Below are positions 7,442 to 15,520 of a stretch of DNA of 64,000 nucleotides, piece by piece. Source of the stretch: Bog-473 sp035534235 (lineage in GTDB: Bacteria > Actinomycetota > Acidimicrobiia > Acidimicrobiales > RAAP-2); assembly GCA_035534235.1 (NCBI GenBank), contig DATLSH010000039.1, positions 8,966 through 72,965 of the forward strand, given 5' to 3'. Both the position numbers and the translations under genes were made by a program. The notes below the pieces were generated by a model. It did not search any database and was not told the DNA's origin. It saw only the letters and a list, made by a program, of their open reading frames with translations. How positions within the stretch are numbered: position 1 is the stretch's first letter; every line of letters begins with the position of its first letter.

Positions 7442-8917
7442 GTGCACGGGCAGCCGCGCTGGAAGATCGCCATCCTCGGGGCCGGTGCCGGAGGGCTCGG
7501 ACTGGCCATCCGGCTGGTGAAAGCCGGACGCCGCGACTTCGTCATATTCGAGGCAGCCGACGGGGTCGGTGGCACCTGGCGCATCAACTCGTACCCCGGT
7601 GCGGCCTGCGACGTCCCGTCCCACCTCTATTCCTACTCGTTCGCCCTGAAGCCCGATTGGACCAAGACCTACGCCACCCAGCCCGAGATACTGCAGTACT
7701 TCGAGGACTGCGCGGACCGGTTCGGAGTGCGACCACACCTCCGGTTCAATACGCCGATTGTCTCGGCTCGTTGGCGCGAGGCGGATGGTGTCTGGGTTCT
7801 GCGGGATGCCTCCGGGGACGAGTACGAGGCGCAGACGGTGGTGAGCGCCCTCGGCACCTTCAACGCGCCCGCCATTCCCGACATTGAGGGGCTGGACACC
7901 TTTGAGGGCCCGTGCTTCCACTCGGCCCGATGGGAGCATGAGCATGACTTGACGGGCCGCCGGGTGGCTGTCATCGGCACGGGCGCCAGCGCCGCCCAGA
8001 TCGTGCCCGAACTCGCCCGCTGCGCCGAAAAGATCTCCCTGTTCCAGCGGACCCCGCAGTGGATCCTGCCCCGATCGGACAAGCCCTTCACCGAGGAGCA
8101 GAAGCGGCACTTCTCCCGCAATCCGATCGCCGCCCGGCGCCACCGCTGGCAGATCTACCGCGCCTTCGAGAGGAACATCACCTTCCGGCAGGGGGACGCC
8201 ATGGCCGATCAGCTCAGGGCCCTCGCACTGAGTCACCTGGACTACCGCATAAAGGACCCCGTGCTCAAGGCCAAGCTCACGCCGGACTACCCCTTCGGCT
8301 GCAAGCGCACACTGGTCACGAGCGACTTCTACAAGGCAGTGGTGCGCGACGACGTGGAGCTGGTCACCGAGGGCATCGACCGGGTCATGCCGAACGGGGT
8401 GAGGACCATCGACGGCGGCGAGCACAAGGTGGACGCCGTCATTTTGGCCACCGGCTTCCGGGCCACCGAGTACCTCTCCGGCCTTGAAGTCGTGGGTCTT
8501 GGTGGCCGCCGTCTCCGTGACGATTGGTCCGAGGTGCCCCACGCCTACATGGGTATGACCGTTTCCGGCTACCCGAACTTCTTCATGCTCTACGGTCCGA
8601 ACACCAACCAGGGCGGCAACTCCATCATCTTCATTTTGGAGGCGCAGGCGGCGTACGTGGTCCGTGCGCTGCGCGCCATGGGAAGGCGCCGTGTCCATGC
8701 GGTGGATGTCAAGCGCGACGTCATGGAGGCCTACAACCGGGAGTTGGGCGAGGCGCTGCACGGCACCGTGTGGGACACCGGGTGCCGGAGCTACTTCAAG
8801 AATGAGAACGGGAAGATCGCCACCCAGCTGCCGTACCCGTCCCTCTGGTACTGGCGACGGACCAGGTGGTTCCGCATCCGGGACTACGAACGGCACAGGA
8901 AGGCGCCCAGCGGGTAG
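7442..8917 (+). CDS. flavin-containing monooxygenase, Baeyer-Villiger type
   Basis: 491 residues with two Rossmann folds: FAD motif 'GAGAGG' at 13-18 and NADPH motif 'GTGASA' at 179-184. Between them, 'FEGPCFHSARWE' (154-165) matches the Baeyer-Villiger fingerprint FxGxxxHxxxW(P/D), except that the last position is E. Predicted to insert oxygen next to a ketone, giving an ester or lactone, or to act as a related N/S-oxygenase. GTG start directly behind the VOC gene; followed 39 bases later by a quinone oxidoreductase. A ketone-forming SDR and ester-cleaving alpha/beta hydrolases lie close by, which fits ring opening via a lactone. Confidence 0.9.
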   Translation: MHGQPRWKIAILGAGAGGLGLAIRLVKAGRRDFVIFEAADGVGGTWRINSYPGAACDVPSHLYSYSFALKPDWTKTYATQPEILQYFEDCADRFGVRPHLRFNTPIVSARWREADGVWVLRDASGDEYEAQTVVSALGTFNAPAIPDIEGLDTFEGPCFHSARWEHEHDLTGRRVAVIGTGASAAQIVPELARCAEKISLFQRTPQWILPRSDKPFTEEQKRHFSRNPIAARRHRWQIYRAFERNITFRQGDAMADQLRALALSHLDYRIKDPVLKAKLTPDYPFGCKRTLVTSDFYKAVVRDDVELVTEGIDRVMPNGVRTIDGGEHKVDAVILATGFRATEYLSGLEVVGLGGRRLRDDWSEVPHAYMGMTVSGYPNFFMLYGPNTNQGGNSIIFILEAQAAYVVRALRAMGRRRVHAVDVKRDVMEAYNRELGEALHGTVWDTGCRSYFKNENGKIATQLPYPSLWYWRRTRWFRIRDYERHRKAPSG

Positions 8918-8942
8918 AACGGGTTGCGCATCCGGCGCCCCA

Positions 8943-8950
8943 GAGGAGGT
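8943..8950 (+). promoter_or_regulatory. ribosome-binding site fixing the quinone oxidoreductase start
   Basis: GAGGAGGT ends 6 bases before GTG 8957. It selects that codon over an upstream in-frame start at 8924 that would add 11 non-homologous residues. Confidence 0.75.
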
Positions 8951-8956
8951 TCCCAA

Positions 8957-9925
8957 GTGAAGGCAGCTGTCTACTACGAGACCGGAGGACCTGACGTCTT
9001 CCACTTCGAGGATGTCCCCGACCCCGAAGTCGGCGCCGGTGACATTCTGGTCAAGGTCGAAGCCATCAGCATTGAGGGAGGTGACACGCTCAACCGGCTC
9101 GGCGGTGACCTGAACCGGGTGCCGCACATCGTCGGCTACCAGTGCGCCGGCACCGTGGCCGAGGTGGGGTCTCAGGTGACCGGCTTCGTGGTGGGGGACC
9201 GAGCGGTCACTGTCGGCATTGACGGCTCTCACGCCGAGCTGCGCGCCGTGCCCGAGGCATTCGCCTGGAAGATCCCCCCGGGCCTCTCGACCGACGAGGC
9301 AGCTTGTGTGCCGGTGCCCTTCGGGACGGCCGATGACTGTCTCTTCGAGTTCGGCCACTTGGTGGCCGGGGAGACCGCGTTGATCCATGCCGGCGCCGGC
9401 GGAGTGGGGATCGCCGGGATCCAGCTGGCCAAGCGGGCGGGAGCGAGGGTCTTCGCCACCGCATCCAGTGACGACAAGCTCGAACGGTTGAAAGAGCTCG
9501 GGCTCGACGAGGGCATCAACTACGCCACGCACGACTTCGTCGCCGAAGCGCGCCGGCTGACCGATGGACGCGGGGTCGACGTCGTCGTCGACTCGGTGGG
9601 CGCCGCCACCTTGCAGGGGAGCATTGATGCATTGGCCTACCGGGGGCGATGCGTGAGCGTCGGTGACGCCGGTCGGGTATCCGCCGAGCAACTGAACATC
9701 TCCTCCATGCGCGGCAACAACCAGACATTCTCGGGTTACTTCATGGGTGCCGAGATGCTCTTCTTCCCCCGCCCCCATGCACTCATCGCCGGGCATCTCG
9801 ACGCCATCGCCAAGGGGGACTTGCGTGTGGTGATCGACCAGGCGTTCCCCCTGGCCGACGCGGCGGGAGCCCATGCCTACATTGAGAGCCGGCGGTCGTT
9901 CGGGCGCGTCCTGCTCACACCCTGA
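8957..9925 (+). CDS. zinc-independent medium-chain dehydrogenase/reductase (quinone oxidoreductase-like)
   Basis: 322-residue MDR-superfamily protein. N-terminal GroES-like domain with 'GYQCAGTVAEVG' (60-71), then NADPH loop 'AGAGGVG' (145-151). The zinc-binding cysteines of alcohol dehydrogenases are absent, which puts it with NADPH:quinone reductases/enoyl reductases. Start GTG 8957 is chosen from the strong ribosome site at 8943. Last gene of the rightward VOC-FMO-MDR group. Probable reduction of an alpha,beta-unsaturated ketone or quinone intermediate. Confidence 0.9.
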   Translation: MKAAVYYETGGPDVFHFEDVPDPEVGAGDILVKVEAISIEGGDTLNRLGGDLNRVPHIVGYQCAGTVAEVGSQVTGFVVGDRAVTVGIDGSHAELRAVPEAFAWKIPPGLSTDEAACVPVPFGTADDCLFEFGHLVAGETALIHAGAGGVGIAGIQLAKRAGARVFATASSDDKLERLKELGLDEGINYATHDFVAEARRLTDGRGVDVVVDSVGAATLQGSIDALAYRGRCVSVGDAGRVSAEQLNISSMRGNNQTFSGYFMGAEMLFFPRPHALIAGHLDAIAKGDLRVVIDQAFPLADAAGAHAYIESRRSFGRVLLTP

Positions 9926-9966
9926 GGGACGCCCCCGCGTATCGGCTTGCGGTGCACTCCCAACGC

Positions 9967-9982
9967 GTTAGTCTCTACTAAC
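9967..9982. promoter_or_regulatory. perfect inverted repeat, putative ArsR-family operator
   Basis: GTTAGT-CTCT-ACTAAC: 6-base perfect arms, 4-base spacer, ending 10 bases before the GTG of the ArsR gene. A promoter-like pair, TTGCGG (9947-9952) and TAGTCT (9969-9974) with 16-base spacing, would place the operator over the -10 element. That is the usual layout for an autorepressor. Confidence 0.6.
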
Positions 9983-9992
9983 ATGTTGTGCA

Positions 9993-10307
9993 GTGACCGA
10001 CCTGCTGGCCGTGCTGGCCGAACCCAACCGGCGACGACTGCTGGAGCTGCTGCGCGACGGCGAGCAGACGGTGACCGAGCTGGCCTCGCAGTTCTCTGTC
10101 ACTCGATCGGCAATCTCCCAGCACCTGGCCTTGCTCGCGTCCGCCGGACTGGTCGACGTCCGGCAGGACGGCCGGTTCCGCCGCTACCGGCTCGATCCCG
10201 ACGGGATGGCGTCCCTGCGCACCGCCCTCAATATCTTCTGGACCACGGAACTCGCGCAGCTGGTCGCTGCCGGACCCCCCACGGGAGGAGCAGCCGATGA
10301 CCATTGA
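9993..10307 (+). CDS. ArsR-family winged-helix regulator
   Basis: 104 residues. 'LLAVLAEPNRRRLLELL' (helix 1), then the HTH 'TVTELASQFSVTRSAISQHLALLASAGLV' and the wing 'DVRQDGRFRRYRL'. No metal-binding CxC motif, so it is not a classical arsenic/cadmium sensor. It belongs to the SdpR-like ArsR group usually paired with AHSA1/SRPBCC genes. Overlaps the next gene by 11 bases. A perfect inverted repeat lies just upstream. Probably represses its own two-gene operon. Confidence 0.9.
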   Translation: MTDLLAVLAEPNRRRLLELLRDGEQTVTELASQFSVTRSAISQHLALLASAGLVDVRQDGRFRRYRLDPDGMASLRTALNIFWTTELAQLVAAGPPTGGAADDH

Positions 10308-11271
10308 GAAGTCAGTCCTGGTGCCGCGGGATGCCGACCAGACGTTTGCCCTCCTCACCGAACCGGAGCGCTTGCGCCGCTGGCAGGGCATCTCGGCGCG
10401 CGTCGACCTACGCGCCGGAGGCGAGTACCGCTGGACTGTGGTGCCCGGAGTCAACGCGGGCGGCACCTTTGTCGAGATCGAGCCCGGACGGCGCCTGGTC
10501 TTCACCTGGGGCTGGGAGGGCAACGATGCCTTGCCGCCCGGCGCCTCCACGGTCACCATCACCATGGAGCCGGCCGAGGGCGGGACGATGGTGCGCCTCG
10601 TCCACGAGGGGCTGACCGGGGACCAGGAAAGTGGCCACCTCAAAGGGTGGAGCCACTATGCCGAACGGCTGGCCGCCGCGGCGCGAGATGGCGATGCCGG
10701 GATGGACCAGTGGATGCAACGGTCAGCCGAGGAACTGGACCAGCTGTCGGCCGCTGAAGCATCTCTGGCTCTGTGCCAACATGTGCTGCGCCACATGGAT
10801 CCGGCCGCCGGTTCGGCGCAGACCCCTTGTGCCAAGTTCGACGTCGACCAACTGGTGGAGCACCTCACCGGCTCCATCGTCACCCTGGGAGCCGCGGTCG
10901 GCGTCACGGTGATGCCCGCCTCGGGGTCGTCCCGTGAGGCACGCCTTGCCGATACGGCGCAACCGGTGCTGGAAGGTTGGCATCGCCGTGGCCTTGACGG
11001 CACCGTAAAATTGGTGGGAGGCGAGCTTCCAGCCGAGATTGGTTCGCGGATCCTCTCCATGGAGTTCCTGGTGCACGCTTGGGACTTCGCTCAGGCCACC
11101 GGTCAGGACCTACCCGCCAACGAGGCGCTGAGTGGCTACGTGCTCGGCCTGGCCCACGGGCTGATCGCTTCCCAAATGCGGGACGGGGACCTTTTCGCCG
11201 ACGAGGTCGTGCCGGGTCCGCAAGCTGACGCCATCACGCGCCTGGCAGCCTTCACCGGTCGGTCGGTGTGA
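10297..11271 (+). CDS. AHSA1/SRPBCC domain fused to TIGR03086/DinB-like domain
   Basis: 324 residues, two modules. Residues 1 to ~140 are an AHSA1-like START/SRPBCC fold ('SVLVPRDADQTFALLTEPERLRRW', ending 'GWSHYAERLAAAARDG'). Residues ~145-324 resemble the TIGR03086/mycothiol-dependent maleylpyruvate-isomerase-type four-helix fold ('TPCAKFDVDQLVEHLTGS', then 'EFLVHAWDFAQATGQ' with a possible metal-binding His). It overlaps the ArsR gene, as usual for ArsR-AHSA1 pairs. The fusion couples a hydrophobic-ligand fold to a thiol-dependent enzyme fold; the substrate is unknown. Confidence 0.85.
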   Translation: MTIEKSVLVPRDADQTFALLTEPERLRRWQGISARVDLRAGGEYRWTVVPGVNAGGTFVEIEPGRRLVFTWGWEGNDALPPGASTVTITMEPAEGGTMVRLVHEGLTGDQESGHLKGWSHYAERLAAAARDGDAGMDQWMQRSAEELDQLSAAEASLALCQHVLRHMDPAAGSAQTPCAKFDVDQLVEHLTGSIVTLGAAVGVTVMPASGSSREARLADTAQPVLEGWHRRGLDGTVKLVGGELPAEIGSRILSMEFLVHAWDFAQATGQDLPANEALSGYVLGLAHGLIASQMRDGDLFADEVVPGPQADAITRLAAFTGRSV

Positions 11272-11273
11272 AC

Positions 11274-12755
11274 TCAGGTGGCGGCGCGCCATTGGCGCTC
11301 AAAGGGAAGGCGCCAGCTTCGTGGTGCGATGAGGTCGGCGTTTGCCGGTGGTCCCCAGCTTCCCTTGGCGTAGGGTGCCACCGGGAACGGCCCCTCCAGC
11401 AGGGGCGTCGAGAGCTCCCAGAGCCGCTCAATGCCTTCGGCAGTATTGAAGAGGGTGTGGTCCCCGACCATGGCGTCATGGATCAACCGTTCGTAGGCCT
11501 CAAGGACGTCGGCATCCTGGCCCGTCTCGTGCAGGGCGAACTGCAAGCTGAGTTTTTCGAGTTTCATGCCTGGTCCCGGCTTCTTGCCGTAGAAGGAGAG
11601 TGACAGCTTCGACGAATCGGCCAAGTCGAAGGTCAGGTGGTCCGGCCCTTGGGTGCCCACCCCGGATCCTTCGGGGAACATGCTCTTGGGTGGCTCTCGG
11701 AAGGCGATGGAGATGATGCGTTCGCCCCCGCCCAGCTGCTTGCCGGTGCGCAGGAAGAAGGGCACGCCGGCCCAGCGCCAATTGTCGATTTCGCAGCGCA
11801 AGGCCACGAAGGTCTCGGTGTCCGAATCGGCCGCCACCCCGGGGATGTCCCGGTAGCCCTCGTACTGTCCTCGCACCACCTTGGTCACGTCTAAAGGACG
11901 GAGGGAGCGGAAGACCTTGTTCTTCTCCTCGCTGATGGCACCGGGTTCCAGGGCCGTCGGGGGCTCCATGGCCATGAAAGCGAGGATCTGGAAGAGGTGG
12001 GTCACCACCATGTCCTTGAAGGCACCGGTGGCCTCGTAGAATTTCACCCGGTCGTCGACGGAGAGCGTTTCGGGCACGTCGATCTGCACGTGGTCGATGT
12101 GGTCACGATTCCAGATCGGCTCGAAGAGGCCGTTGGCGAAGCGGAAAGCCAGGATGTTCTGGGCCGCCTCCTTTCCCAGGAAGTGGTCGATGCGGAAGAC
12201 CTGCTCCTCGGTGAAGATCTCGTGCACGGTGTCGTTCAGGGCCTTGGCACTGGCCAGGTCTGTGCCGAACGGCTTCTCCATGATCACCCGTGATCGCTCC
12301 ACCAGGTCAGCCTCACCCAGCATGTGGATGACGTCGCGGGCGGCCATCGGCGGGATGCTCAAGTAGTGCAACCGCCGCACGTCTCCGCCGATCTCCGCCT
12401 CCGCCTTGGCGACAGCGGCATGCAAGCCGTCCGGGCCCGCCGAGAGGGGTACGAAGCTCAGCTTCTGCTCGAAGCCGGCCCACTGCAGGAGGGAGATCTT
12501 GCCCAGCGCGAACTGGTCGCAGGCGTGTCGGGCGACCTGGCGAAAGTCCTCGTCGGAAAGCTCGCTGGTCGAGGTGCCGATGATCCGGTATTCGGGCAGC
12601 ATGCCCGACATGGAAAGGTGGAGCAGCCCGGGGAGCAGCTTACGGGCGGCCAGGTCGCCGGTGGCCCCGAAGAGCACAATGACGTGGGGTTGGATCGGGG
12701 TCGGCCCCTGCGGGACCTCGTCGGGTGCGGGACTCCGTTCGATGGTGGCCGTCAT
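11274..12755 (-). CDS. zwf: glucose-6-phosphate 1-dehydrogenase
   Basis: 493 residues. NADP motif 'GATGDLAARK' (30-39), 'EKPFG' (160-164) and substrate-binding 'RIDHFLGKE' (188-196); the downstream catalytic-His region 'KDMVVTHLFQ' is also present. Oxidises glucose 6-phosphate to 6-phosphogluconolactone with NADP+, supplying NADPH (here plausibly for the many oxygenases). The ATG at 12755 overlaps the TGA of the upstream amidohydrolase; a longer frame to 12884 only translates that gene out of frame. No other pentose-phosphate genes are adjacent. It ends 2 bases from the convergent AHSA1 gene. Confidence 0.96.
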   Translation of the reverse strand: MTATIERSPAPDEVPQGPTPIQPHVIVLFGATGDLAARKLLPGLLHLSMSGMLPEYRIIGTSTSELSDEDFRQVARHACDQFALGKISLLQWAGFEQKLSFVPLSAGPDGLHAAVAKAEAEIGGDVRRLHYLSIPPMAARDVIHMLGEADLVERSRVIMEKPFGTDLASAKALNDTVHEIFTEEQVFRIDHFLGKEAAQNILAFRFANGLFEPIWNRDHIDHVQIDVPETLSVDDRVKFYEATGAFKDMVVTHLFQILAFMAMEPPTALEPGAISEEKNKVFRSLRPLDVTKVVRGQYEGYRDIPGVAADSDTETFVALRCEIDNWRWAGVPFFLRTGKQLGGGERIISIAFREPPKSMFPEGSGVGTQGPDHLTFDLADSSKLSLSFYGKKPGPGMKLEKLSLQFALHETGQDADVLEAYERLIHDAMVGDHTLFNTAEGIERLWELSTPLLEGPFPVAPYAKGSWGPPANADLIAPRSWRLPFERQWRAAT

Positions 12756-13939
12756 GTCGCCGGCCGCCGCTCGTTCAGCACGGCGACATTGCTTCCCATG
12801 ATCCGGGCCACCGAGTCGGCCGGGAGCTTCTGGAGCTCGGTGACCCAGTCCGTCGGCTCGGGCAACCCCTCTATGTGAGGCCAATCCGAACCGAAGATCA
12901 CCCGATCGTCACCCATGAAGTCGACGATCTCGTCGACGTCGTCCTCCCAGAACGGGTTGATCCACACATGGCGGCGGAAGGTGACCACCGGGTCCTCCAA
13001 GAAGTAGCCGGGCATCTTGCGGGCTGCCCCCGCCATCTTGCGGAACAACGGACCCAGGAATTCCGACCCGTTCTCGACCGAGGCGATGCGGAGGTTGGGG
13101 AAGCGGTCGAACAGCTTCTCCAGCAGGAGGGTGGCCAGGAAGTCATGGGCCGCCCGCTCAATGGCGAACATATTGATGCTGGGCTTCGACCCTCCGCCCT
13201 TGAAGGAGGCAGAGAACCCGTCGGCGGCGTAGCCGTTGGAGGACAAACCGGCGTCCCCGGCGTGCACCACCACCGTGATCCCGGCCTCATTCACGCGGGC
13301 CCAGAAGGGGTCGAACATCACATGGGAGGGGGAGCACGGACCGGTGACCGTGTTCGGTGCGGCGGCTCGCATGACGACGGTGCGGGCTCCCTGGTCCAGG
13401 CTCCACTCGAGCTCGCGTACGGCTTCGTCCACGTCGGCCAGGGAGATGTAGGGGGCGGCGAAGATCCGGTCCGCATATTCCATCCCCCAGTCCTCGGCCA
13501 ACCATCGGTTGAAGGCGCGGAAGAGCAGAACCACGGCGCCCGGGTCATTCTTGAGCGCATCCTCGTACAGCATGCCCAGGGTCGGGAACAGCCAGACCGC
13601 CGACAATCCCTGGGCGTCCATCACCCTGAGGCGGGCGTCACGGTCGCGGTACTCGGGCCTGGTGGGCTCGGGCGTGCCCATCAACTCGTGCATCGGACGG
13701 CCCTCAGGGTTGCCTCTGAAGTAGTCCACCAGGGAGCCCGCCGGCGAGACGGGATTGAACGTGGGGTTGGTCACGGCCCGGCTGATCCGGCCCCCGAGAG
13801 CGTGATACTTCCGCCCGCCCACCTCCACCCACTGGATCACCCGGGGGCCGTCCGCCGGGTTGAGATGGCGGGTGAAGGCATCGAGCGCCTCGTAATAGTG
13901 GTTGTCGGCGTCGAAGACCGCGGTGTCGATGCTGTGCAT
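12752..13939 (-). CDS. amidohydrolase-2 family metal-dependent hydrolase
   Basis: 395 residues, TIM-barrel amidohydrolase. N-terminal 'DADNHYYE' (D10, H14, E17) replaces the usual HxH metal motif. Further ligand regions are 'VVVHAGDAG' (H226) and 'FGSDWPH' (D352), near the C-terminus as in ACMSD/gamma-resorcylate-decarboxylase relatives. Predicted hydrolase or decarboxylase of an aromatic or cyclic acid; many actinobacterial homologues sit in steroid/terpenoid catabolic regions. Coupled to zwf by a 4-base overlap. Confidence 0.9.
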   Translation of the reverse strand: MHSIDTAVFDADNHYYEALDAFTRHLNPADGPRVIQWVEVGGRKYHALGGRISRAVTNPTFNPVSPAGSLVDYFRGNPEGRPMHELMGTPEPTRPEYRDRDARLRVMDAQGLSAVWLFPTLGMLYEDALKNDPGAVVLLFRAFNRWLAEDWGMEYADRIFAAPYISLADVDEAVRELEWSLDQGARTVVMRAAAPNTVTGPCSPSHVMFDPFWARVNEAGITVVVHAGDAGLSSNGYAADGFSASFKGGGSKPSINMFAIERAAHDFLATLLLEKLFDRFPNLRIASVENGSEFLGPLFRKMAGAARKMPGYFLEDPVVTFRRHVWINPFWEDDVDEIVDFMGDDRVIFGSDWPHIEGLPEPTDWVTELQKLPADSVARIMGSNVAVLNERRPAT

Positions 13940-13984
13940 GGTCAGCCTTCCCGGGGTGGTATGGCGGGGGCAGCACCCCGAACT

Positions 13985-14692
13985 TTAGGTGCCTGCGGGG
14001 GGCCCTGCAGCCGTATGGCCGACTCCGGGGGGATCGACGGCCCAGGGCGGGGCCTCGCCCCAGCGGTCGCCGTAGACCAGATCGGGAAGGGGGCGCCGGC
14101 GTACGGGGCCGTGACGGCCCTCGGGACGGCCGATGGTGATGGTGGCCGAAATCTCCACATCGTCGGGAATGTGCAGCAATGTCCGGAGTTCGGCGTCGGC
14201 CGCGTACTGCCAGCTGGTCATGACGCCGCCGTAGCCGAGGGCGCGGGCGGCCAGGAGGAGGTTCTGGCAGGCCGGGAAGATGGAGCCGCCATCGGTCCGG
14301 TTGGTCTCGCGGTAGCGGATGAAGCAGGCCAGTATCACGACAGGCACCGAGTCGTAGGTGTCCACGTAGCGCTGCATGGTGCGGGCGAGCCGTGACTTGG
14401 GCGAATCCGGCCGGATGCCCGAGCCCTCGGCGTAACCGTCCGCCAGACGCTTGGCCTCCCAGAACTTCCGGGCCCCGGCCCCGATCAAGCGCTTCGCTTC
14501 CTCGGCCACCGGCCCATTGGTCAGCACCAGGAAGCGGAATGGTTGACGGTTGGATCCGCTGGGCGCTCGGGTGGCCGCGAACAGAATGTCCCGCAGTACC
14601 TCGTCGGGCACCGCCTCCGCCGTGTAGCGGCGAATGGCTCGGGTCGAGATCAGGCCCTCGTAGAGGGTGACCGGACCGTCGGCGCCGCTCAC
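13985..14692 (-). CDS. nitroreductase-family FMN oxidoreductase
   Basis: 235 residues. FMN-binding N-terminus 'STRAIRRYT' (R18, R21, R22) and 'APSGSNRQPF' (43-52), central 'ACQNLLLAARALGYGG', and the phosphate-contacting end 'IGRPEGRHGPVRRRPL'. Uses NAD(P)H and FMN; in catabolic clusters such enzymes often reduce enoyl, nitro or quinone groups. Overlaps the upstream SDR by 4 bases and is followed by the amidohydrolase after 45 bases, so the run from the nitrilase-fold gene to zwf is probably one operon. Confidence 0.9.
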   Translation of the reverse strand: MSGADGPVTLYEGLISTRAIRRYTAEAVPDEVLRDILFAATRAPSGSNRQPFRFLVLTNGPVAEEAKRLIGAGARKFWEAKRLADGYAEGSGIRPDSPKSRLARTMQRYVDTYDSVPVVILACFIRYRETNRTDGGSIFPACQNLLLAARALGYGGVMTSWQYAADAELRTLLHIPDDVEISATITIGRPEGRHGPVRRRPLPDLVYGDRWGEAPPWAVDPPGVGHTAAGPPAGT

Positions 14693-15456
14693 CGGCCCAT
14701 CCCTCCACCGTCCACCTGCACCCGCTGCCCCGTCACGTACCCGGACCCCTCCGACACGAGGAAGAGCACCACCCGGGCCACGTCGACCGGCTGGCAGACG
14801 CGCCCGAACGGTGACAGCTCGTCCAGCGAGTGGATGTCCTCCACCCCGGTGGCACGCACCAGCCGGCGGCCCATTTCTGACACGACCAGACCGGGTGCCA
14901 CCACATTGACGTGGATCCCGTGGCGCTGCTCCTCCCTGGCCAGGGTGAAGGCCAGCGACTCCAGCGCGGACTTGGCCACGTTGTAGGGGCCCCCGCCGGC
15001 CGCGTTCATTGCGGTGGCCACCGAGGAGACCATCACCACGTCGCCCCGCGGGCGCTCCCGCATTTGCGGCACGAACAGGTGAGCCAGGTGGAACGACCCC
15101 ATGACGTGGATGGCGAAGAGCCGCTCCATCTCCTCGGGCTCGGTCTTGGCGATCGAGCGCCCCTTGCTGGCGATACCGGCATTGGACACAAGGATGTCGA
15201 CCGCGCCGTGGGCGGCCAGGACCTCCTCCCGCAGCCGCTGGCAGTCCTCGAACGACTGCACCGCAGCCTGGTGGGCCGTGGCCGAACCGCCGGCCCTGGT
15301 GATAGCCGCCACCGTCTCCTCGGCCGCCTCGGTGTCGCGGTGGAAGACGACGGCCACGGAGGCGCCGGCCGCGCCGAGCTCCTCGCTGATGCCGCGCCCG
15401 ATACCCCGCCCTCCGCCGCTGACCAGGGCCACCCTTCCTGCCAGTTGTCGGTCCAC
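14689..15456 (-). CDS. SDR-family oxidoreductase
   Basis: About 255 residues from GTG 15456 (an adjacent in-frame GTG at 15459 is equally possible; neither has a clear ribosome site). 'SGGGRGIG' (13-20) binds NAD(P); 'SNAGI' at 91-95; catalytic S144/S145, Y158, K162. C-terminus 'GQRVQVDGGGMGR' is typical of 3-oxoacyl-ACP-reductase-like SDRs. A longer reading frame to 15561 would run into the preceding gene and adds no family sequence. Coupled to the nitroreductase by ATGA. Confidence 0.88.
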   Translation of the reverse strand: MDRQLAGRVALVSGGGRGIGRGISEELGAAGASVAVVFHRDTEAAEETVAAITRAGGSATAHQAAVQSFEDCQRLREEVLAAHGAVDILVSNAGIASKGRSIAKTEPEEMERLFAIHVMGSFHLAHLFVPQMRERPRGDVVMVSSVATAMNAAGGGPYNVAKSALESLAFTLAREEQRHGIHVNVVAPGLVVSEMGRRLVRATGVEDIHSLDELSPFGRVCQPVDVARVVLFLVSEGSGYVTGQRVQVDGGGMGR

Positions 15457-15520
15457 CACGGAGGCGACCCTAGCAACGGGACCCTGCGGGTACCCCGGCC
15501 TCCGAGCCCCGCCCGGAGGC

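Noticed and set aside
6953..9874. 973-codon open frame on the reverse strand
   Set aside because: Lies antisense to the VOC, FMO and quinone-oxidoreductase genes, which have clear motifs; the frame is open only because of GC-rich third positions and shows no domain.
12725..14395. 556-codon forward frame
   Set aside because: Antisense to the amidohydrolase and nitroreductase genes, which have convincing catalytic motifs.
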